A stretch of DNA of 9,052 nucleotides from Candidatus Kaiserbacteria bacterium RIFCSPHIGHO2_02_FULL_54_11b (GTDB lineage: Bacteria; Patescibacteriota; Minisyncoccia; Phycocordibacterales; UBA2100): assembly GCA_001781275.1 (NCBI GenBank), contig MFLH01000014.1, positions 1,818 through 10,869 on the forward strand, given 5' to 3'. The translations under genes and the position numbers were made by a program. The stretch's first letter is position 1, and every line of letters starts with the position of its first letter. The notes beneath the pieces are model-generated. The model had not been told where the DNA came from. It saw only the letters and a program-made list of their open reading frames with translations, and made no database searches. Positions 5,535 to 9,052 of the stretch are shown here, piece after piece.

Positions 5535-6559
5535 TAACGCCGTCGCCTGCCTCCGTGCCGCTCAGTCCGTGCTTCCTGACTTTCCTCTTTTTCCTCTACT
5601 TTCTTCTGGCCTTCAGAGCCCTCTTCAGTCTCGATCTTTTTTTGGGGATCAGCACTCCGTTTGGCAAGCACATTGATGGCGGGCACGATTATTTTGAGCG
5701 TATCATCATAAAAATTAAGATCACCGACCGTCGAGAGTGGGAACCACTGCGCGTCATCGAGGCCGCCACTCGAGCCAAGTCTCAGCTCTGAGAAAGGGGA
5801 TTCGGCAAGGAAGTAACTCACCCGCTTGCGCTTTTTGCCACCCTCCACCTTCGAATCATTCGCCACGTATTCGTTGACCCCGAGCTCTTGGACGATCTTG
5901 ATGTCGAGACCCATCTCTTCTTTTATCTCCCGAATAGCGCCAGCCTGTATGTCTTCACCTTCCTCGATCTTACCCTTGGAGAGGGTCCAATGGCCAAAAA
6001 TGTCGTGTACGAATGCGAGGTATGTCTCCCCTTCCGAGCGGGCGTAGACGACGGCGCCCGCCAGGTGTTCGGTCGGCATTTTTACGGGTTTGTTCCCGAC
6101 ATCTTTGCGTGCACCGCCTTCATTTTTGCCGGGCTCACCGAGCTCGACGTAGACGGCGCCCAACACCCCGTTTACGAATCTTCCGGAAGACGCGCTGCCA
6201 AAAGATTTTGCGAGCTCGATCGCTTCGTTGATGGCAACTTTCGCCGGCACTTGCGTGCGGTCCGCAAAGAGGAGCTCGGTCAATCCGAGCCGCAAGATGT
6301 TGCGATCGATAGACGCGATGCGGTCGATCGGCCATTCGGGCGCCGCGCGCACGATGACCTCGTCTATTTCTTTCTGTTTCGCGATCGCACTCTGGAGGAG
6401 CTGCTTCATAAACGGCATGTCGGAGTCGCGCGCACCAAATTCTTTGCCATAATCGGTGAGGCGCGAAAGTGCCTCGTCGTTGGTCATTTTGCCCTCCGAA
6501 GAATCGCGCTCGAAGAGCACTTGGAGAACGACTGAACGAGCGAGGTGTCTATTTGCCAT
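5534..6559 (-). CDS. nusB: NusB antitermination factor fused to a Nudix hydrolase
   Basis: Residues 1-138 are NusB, the RNA-binding antitermination factor that works with NusE/S10 on rRNA transcripts. The start MANRHLARSVVLQVLF, the stretch SIDRNILRLGLTELLF, and KVAINEAIELAKSFGS with GRFVNGVLGAV are all typical. After a linker (139-165), residues 166-300 form a Nudix domain. Its box begins at G196 and is complete: E202, R210, E211, E214, E215, G217, L218 all fit the consensus. The preceding FGHWTLSKGKIEEGE resembles Ap4A-hydrolase-like Nudix proteins, but the substrate cannot be told from sequence. The end (301-341) is a charged tail finishing GGRRRR. No stop or shift separates the parts. The gene follows rpmF and overlaps rnc by one base. 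A TATACT box lies upstream; there is no Shine-Dalgarno site at normal distance. Confidence 0.93.
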   Translation of the reverse strand: MANRHLARSVVLQVLFERDSSEGKMTNDEALSRLTDYGKEFGARDSDMPFMKQLLQSAIAKQKEIDEVIVRAAPEWPIDRIASIDRNILRLGLTELLFADRTQVPAKVAINEAIELAKSFGSASSGRFVNGVLGAVYVELGEPGKNEGGARKDVGNKPVKMPTEHLAGAVVYARSEGETYLAFVHDIFGHWTLSKGKIEEGEDIQAGAIREIKEEMGLDIKIVQELGVNEYVANDSKVEGGKKRKRVSYFLAESPFSELRLGSSGGLDDAQWFPLSTVGDLNFYDDTLKIIVPAINVLAKRSADPQKKIETEEGSEGQKKVEEKEESQEARTERHGGRRRR

Positions 6560-6584
6560 ATACGAAGAACAAGTTCACTGCTCC

Positions 6585-6590
6585 AGTATA
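6585..6590 (-). promoter_or_regulatory. Candidate -10 box for nusB-rnc
   Basis: TATACT lies 25 bp before the nusB ATG in the 69-bp gap after rpmF, which predicts a leader of about 18 nt. No good -35 is visible 16-18 bp upstream. Confidence 0.4.
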
Positions 6591-6628
6591 CAGGAAGAAA
6601 ATAAAGAACGGATGAAAATGGGTGTGAA

Positions 6629-6904
6629 TTAAGAGGTCTTAGCCGTTTCTTTTTCCTTCGTCTCGTCTGAGTGTCCACTCGCACGTAATTCGGTCTGCTT
6701 GCGTTTTGCACGACGGGCCGCGCGTGATGCTACAGCAACGATATCGATAATAATTTTGCCATTGTATTTGCCGCACTGCGGACAGGCGCGGTGGGACATG
6801 CGTGCAGCGCCACATTCGCATTTTGCCAAGCGCTGGCCATGAATAGCGTGGTTGCTGCGCCGCTTGGCGGTTTGGGAGCGATTCCTGCGCATTCGGACTA
6901 CCAT
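6629..6904 (-). CDS. rpmF: Large-subunit ribosomal protein bL32 with charged tail
   Basis: L32 is a small zinc-binding protein of the 50S subunit. The product opens with the basic stretch MRRNRSQTAKRRSNHA, in the place of the usual KRKTSRSRRDKRRANH, and continues with the zinc region LAKCECGAARMSHRACPQCG and the NGKIII end. Cysteines are C29, C31, C41 and C44. The first pair is CxC, where most L32 proteins have CxxC, so zinc binding may be altered. The family is usually 55-65 residues; this one has 91 because of a Lys/Arg/Glu/Thr-rich tail from about residue 57. The ATG at 6904 begins MVVRMRR; a second ATG four codons later is possible. It starts 9 bp after the rnhB stop and is preceded by a TATAAT box that overlaps that stop. 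Confidence 0.93.
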   Translation of the reverse strand: MVVRMRRNRSQTAKRRSNHAIHGQRLAKCECGAARMSHRACPQCGKYNGKIIIDIVAVASRAARRAKRKQTELRASGHSDETKEKETAKTS

Positions 6905-6912
6905 GGTGTGCG

Positions 6913-6918
6913 ATTATA
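6913..6918 (-). promoter_or_regulatory. TATAAT box of rpmF overlapping the rnhB stop codon
   Basis: A perfect TATAAT ends 8 nt before the rpmF ATG, predicting a start 1-2 nt upstream of the start codon (near-leaderless mRNA). Its TAA is also the rnhB stop. The best -35 (TTGCAT, 16 bp upstream) is weak. Confidence 0.55.
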
Positions 6919-7519
6919 CCGATTTTGAGCCAACATGCAATCGTGAACAGAACGTCGCCCGATGGACGGGCGAAAGGCCCCACTGCGCTATCGCTAAGCG
7001 GTGCGAGGCGGTCCCATAGCCTTTGTGGACATGAAAATCGTACGCGGGGTACTTCGGCGAAAGCCGCTGCATGAGCCGATCACGTGTCACTTTTGCCATG
7101 ATGGATGCGAGCGAGATGACGGGCTCGGTGTCGTCTCCGCCAATGATCGTTTCCTGATGAATGTATTCCGCAGGTGCGGAAAGACTTCCATCGAGCAACA
7201 CGCGACAATCCACCGGAGCGATTTCGAATCGGGAGAGTGCTTCAGAGAGCGCACGTTTGATAGCCGGCACAATTCCGTACGTATCAATGTATGCAGCCGA
7301 AGATGTCGACACGCTGAAATGCAATAAAGAGGTTTTCTCGAGCTCACGTGTACGTTCAAATATCTCCTCGCGCTTTTTTTCTGAAAGTTTTTTTGAATCC
7401 CTGACTCCTTGAAGAAGATTCCAGTCAAAATCCGCTGGCACTATGACCGCCCCGACAGAGACGGGGCCCGCAAGCGGCCCCCGCCCTGCTTCGTCAATGC
7501 CGATGAGAAAAGTTTGCAC
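6914..7519 (-). CDS. rnhB: Ribonuclease HII
   Basis: RNase HII removes ribonucleotides and RNA primers from RNA:DNA hybrids. The 201-residue protein is of normal length, with GIDEAGRGPLAGPV at 7-20 (catalytic D9, E10), RDSKKLSEKKRE at 40-51, the third acidic residue at D110 (LLDG), SLASIMAKVTRDR at 136-148 with D147, and the C-terminal HKGYGTASHR at 165-174. The start is a GTG; the -10 box upstream places transcription at that G, so translation would begin leaderless, and no ribosome binding site is present. In other bacteria, rnhB often follows trmD-rplS; here it stands at the other end of the same block, just before rpmF. It is probably cotranscribed with rpmF as well as overlapping its promoter. 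Confidence 0.96.
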   Translation of the reverse strand: MQTFLIGIDEAGRGPLAGPVSVGAVIVPADFDWNLLQGVRDSKKLSEKKREEIFERTRELEKTSLLHFSVSTSSAAYIDTYGIVPAIKRALSEALSRFEIAPVDCRVLLDGSLSAPAEYIHQETIIGGDDTEPVISLASIMAKVTRDRLMQRLSPKYPAYDFHVHKGYGTASHRLAIAQWGLSPVHRATFCSRLHVGSKSV

Positions 7520-7525
7520 CTAAAT

Positions 7526-7534
7526 ATAATAACA
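7526..7534 (-). promoter_or_regulatory. Extended -10 promoter giving leaderless rnhB mRNA
   Basis: TGT-TATTAT on the minus strand (TGn plus 5 of 6 matches) ends 6 nt before the GTG start codon, so the predicted first nucleotide is the G of GTG. The box is embedded in the U-tract of the preceding terminator. Confidence 0.55.
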
Positions 7535-7538
7535 AATA

Positions 7539-7581
7539 TGCGAGCTGCATTTGCGAAAATCATCCGCAAACGCAGCTCGCA
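7539..7581 (-). terminator. Strong 17-bp intrinsic terminator upstream of rnhB
   Basis: Arms 7565-7581 and 7539-7555 pair over 17 bp with a 9-nt loop. The single non-Watson-Crick pair is G-U in minus-strand RNA but A-C in plus-strand RNA, which supports function on the minus strand. A U-rich run (TATTTGTTATTATATTT) follows. It ends the transcription unit at 7596-7923. Confidence 0.85.
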
Positions 7582-7595
7582 CCGGCTATGGGGGT

Positions 7596-7907
7596 TCATT
7601 GCCTGAATTTGCCGAGGTCGTGCCGCGCCTCGACGGTACTAGTGGGCGGTTTTCGCCCCAAGCCTCCCCGTGTGTCAGCCCCAACATTTGGGCTACCCAT
7701 CCGAGTTATACCGTCAGCCTCCTGGCCAACCCCCTTCGGCATGTACCCCATTCGACCCCGCGGTTTCTCTTCCCCCGATCCGCGGTCGTTGAGAGATGAC
7801 CCTGCTGCGGCACTTCGCGGAACTGTCCGCGTCTTCCTCGTCTTTTTGACTATTTGTCCCTGCTTCCTGTCGGATCGGGGCCCCGACGTTGCCCTAACAA
7901 CACGCAC
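7596..7907 (-). CDS. Possible 103-aa basic, glycine-rich unknown protein (or non-coding RNA)
   Basis: I do not recognise this product. From a GTG at 7907 the frame runs 103 codons to a TGA 15 nt before the terminator stem, and the promoter would start transcription about 16 nt upstream of the GTG, so the frame fills the transcription unit. The product is hydrophilic, basic and rich in Gly, Arg, Pro and Ser (a KKTRKTRTVPRS block near residue 20, KPRGRMGYMPKGVGQ in the middle), looking disordered, with no Cys or membrane segment. Internal ATGs (such as before GYMPKG) are alternatives. Evidence against coding is the lack of a good ribosome binding site, uneven codon use, and an equally open frame on the opposite strand. 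An isolated unit of this size could instead be a structured RNA; I looked for conserved tmRNA and RNase P RNA blocks and found none. Confidence 0.35.
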   Translation of the reverse strand: MRVVRATSGPRSDRKQGQIVKKTRKTRTVPRSAAAGSSLNDRGSGEEKPRGRMGYMPKGVGQEADGITRMGSPNVGADTRGGLGRKPPTSTVEARHDLGKFRQ

Positions 7908-7929
7908 TTTTACTCGGTAACCTGCCAAC

Positions 7930-7958
7930 ACTCTACGGGGTCGTTCAAATAAAGTCAA
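7930..7958 (-). promoter_or_regulatory. Promoter of the isolated unit divergent from dnaE
   Basis: TTGACT (7953-7958) and TAGAGT (7930-7935) are 17 bp apart on the minus strand, with a predicted start near 7923. It faces away from dnaE, and the dnaE promoter begins only about 25 bp away, so the two could compete for polymerase. Confidence 0.6.
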
Positions 7959-7981
7959 AGTAAAAGGAGGAAAACTCGCGG

Positions 7982-7990
7982 TGATATACT
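7982..7990 (+). promoter_or_regulatory. Extended -10 promoter giving leaderless dnaE mRNA
   Basis: TGA-TATACT ends 6 nt before the dnaE ATG at 7997, so transcription should begin at the A of ATG. AAGGAGG at 7964-7970 looks like a ribosome binding site but lies 26 nt from this ATG and upstream of the predicted start, so it would not be in the mRNA. Confidence 0.6.
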
Positions 7991-7996
7991 GCGACC

Positions 7997-9052
7997 ATGA
8001 GCGCGCGTGATTTCGTCCATTTACACACGCATAGCCATTACTCTTTACTCGAAGCACTTCCAAAAATGCCCGAGCTCGTTGCCGCGGCGGCGCGTGACGG
8101 GCAGATGGCGCTTGCGCTCACAGACAACGGCAACCTGTACGGCGCCATCGAGTTCTATAAAGAGTGTAAAGAAAGTAGCATCAAGCCGATCCTCGGCGTT
8201 GATTTTTATGTCGCACCGCGCACGCGTGCGCAAAAGGAACATCGCATCGACGAACACACTTCGAGGCTCGTTTTGCTCGCAAAAGACCTCACAGGATATC
8301 GCAACCTCCTGCGATTGGTCTCGCGGTCGCACCTCGAGGGGTTTTATTACCGCCCGCGCATCGACCGCGAGCTTATCGAAGCACATCGGGAAGGGCTCGT
8401 CGCGATGCTTCCCTCTTTCGGCGGTGAGCACGCGCGACTTCTGCGCGAGGGCAATACCGAGCGTGCAAAAGAGTCGCTCGACTGGCACAAAAAAATATAT
8501 GGAGAAGACCTCTTTCTCGAGATCACCCGCCATCCGGAGATCGAAGGGCATGAAAAAGAAATGCAAGGCATCATCTCGCTCGCACGCGAGAGCGGCGTCG
8601 ACCTTGTCGCAGCACACGACACGTATTATCTGAAAAAAGAAGACGCGCTCGCGCGCGAGCTCGTGCGTAAAATCCGCAGTGCAAATGTACTGAATAGGGA
8701 TTTCGAGCAAGGTGCGCCCGACTTTTCTTTCATCCCCCGCGCACGCATGCAGGAACTTTTCGCAGACATCCCCGAAGCGCTCGAGAACAGCGCGCGCATA
8801 GCCGAAAAGTGCGACCTCAAACTCAAGCTAGGGCTCTGGGTCTTCCCGGATTTCCCTATTCCTGCCGGCAGCACGGCAAACGACGAACTTCGCCTCCTTG
8901 CCGAAAAAGGGTTCAAAGAACGCGGCATCGCAGAGACGAAAGAAAACAAAGAGCGCGTCGACTACGAACTTTCCATCATCGGAAGCAAAGGCTATTCACC
9001 ATACTTCCTTGTCGTCGCCGACTTGCTCCATCACGCGCGGGAAAAAGGCATT
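7997..9052 (+). CDS. dnaE: DNA polymerase III alpha subunit, N-terminal 352 residues (runs off the window)
   Basis: This is the catalytic subunit of the replicative polymerase. The visible part covers the PHP domain (about 5-280) and the start of the polymerase domain. Family stretches are FVHLHTHSHYSLLEAL at 6-21, ALTDNGNLYGAIEFYK at 40-55, IKPILGVDFYVAPRTR at 62-77, LAKDLTGYRNLLRLVS at 94-109, LEGFYYRPRID at 113-123, DIPEALENSARIAEKC at 257-272 and GYSPYFLVVADL at 332-343. Several PHP positions depart from the metal-binding type: TDHG is TDNG (N44), YHLxLLA is SRLVLLA (R90), SGCxxGE is LPSFGGE (S140), and DxHYL is DTYYL (Y210). The PHP nuclease or phosphatase site is therefore probably inactive. 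An in-frame TGA lies five codons upstream of the ATG, which fixes the start. The catalytic aspartates of the polymerase lie beyond the window. Confidence 0.96.
   Translation, partial: MSARDFVHLHTHSHYSLLEALPKMPELVAAAARDGQMALALTDNGNLYGAIEFYKECKESSIKPILGVDFYVAPRTRAQKEHRIDEHTSRLVLLAKDLTGYRNLLRLVSRSHLEGFYYRPRIDRELIEAHREGLVAMLPSFGGEHARLLREGNTERAKESLDWHKKIYGEDLFLEITRHPEIEGHEKEMQGIISLARESGVDLVAAHDTYYLKKEDALARELVRKIRSANVLNRDFEQGAPDFSFIPRARMQELFADIPEALENSARIAEKCDLKLKLGLWVFPDFPIPAGSTANDELRLLAEKGFKERGIAETKENKERVDYELSIIGSKGYSPYFLVVADLLHHAREKGI

Noticed and set aside
7588..7920. 110-codon plus-strand frame in the dnaE-rnhB gap
   Set aside because: It runs against the promoter and terminator of the unit, has no ribosome binding site and no recognisable features.
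7596..7923. tmRNA or RNase P RNA gene
   Set aside because: Looked for the tmRNA ends (GGGGCTG..., GGTTCGA..CCA) and the RNase P blocks (GAGGAAAGTCC, ACAGAA); neither is present on the minus strand.
7964..7981. AAGGAGG followed by GTG as an alternative dnaE start
   Set aside because: The GTG frame stops after nine codons and is not in the dnaE frame.

Overview
The window looks like a stretch of a Candidate Phyla Radiation (Patescibacteria, probably Parcubacteria-like) chromosome. The evidence is the very compact packing, the short versions of house-keeping proteins (a 741-residue SMC, a TrmD with a shortened C-terminal loop), low-complexity charged tails on small proteins (S16, L32, KhpA), a NusB-Nudix fusion, and the lack of rimM, rplS and any lipid-synthesis gene in a cluster that carries them in other bacteria. 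UGA, UAG and UAA all act as stops, so the code is standard and not the UGA=Gly code of Gracilibacteria. The taxonomic placement is inferred from gene style; no search was run.

Almost everything is on the minus strand and is read from right to left: a possible 103-aa unknown gene, rnhB (RNase HII), rpmF (L32), nusB-Nudix, rnc (RNase III), a 46-aa unknown gene, smc, rpsP (S16), khpA (KH protein), trmD, a 62-aa unknown gene, and at the left edge the first 20 codons of what is probably rpoB. On the plus strand, divergent from the 103-aa unit, lies the N-terminal third of dnaE (DNA polymerase III alpha), which runs off the right edge.

The minus-strand genes combine two neighbourhoods known from other bacteria: rpmF-rnc-smc and rpsP-khpA-(rimM)-trmD-(rplS)-rnhB. 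Together they cover ribosome parts and maturation (L32, S16, RNase III, KhpA, TrmD), transcription (NusB, RpoB), chromosome maintenance (SMC) and RNA:DNA hybrid removal (RNase HII).

The regulatory layout is legible. Several promoters (smc, rpmF, rnhB, dnaE) place a good -10 box 6-8 nt before the start codon, which implies leaderless or nearly leaderless mRNAs, and none of these four genes has a Shine-Dalgarno site at a usable distance. The 62-aa and 46-aa genes do have strong Shine-Dalgarno sites. The three structured intergenic regions are 1218-1342 (a large interrupted inverted repeat), 4427-4832 (several hairpins, a clear intrinsic terminator and the 46-aa gene) and 7520-7996 (an isolated transcription unit with its own promoter and a 17-bp terminator hairpin). 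No tRNA, rRNA, CRISPR array or transposase gene was seen.
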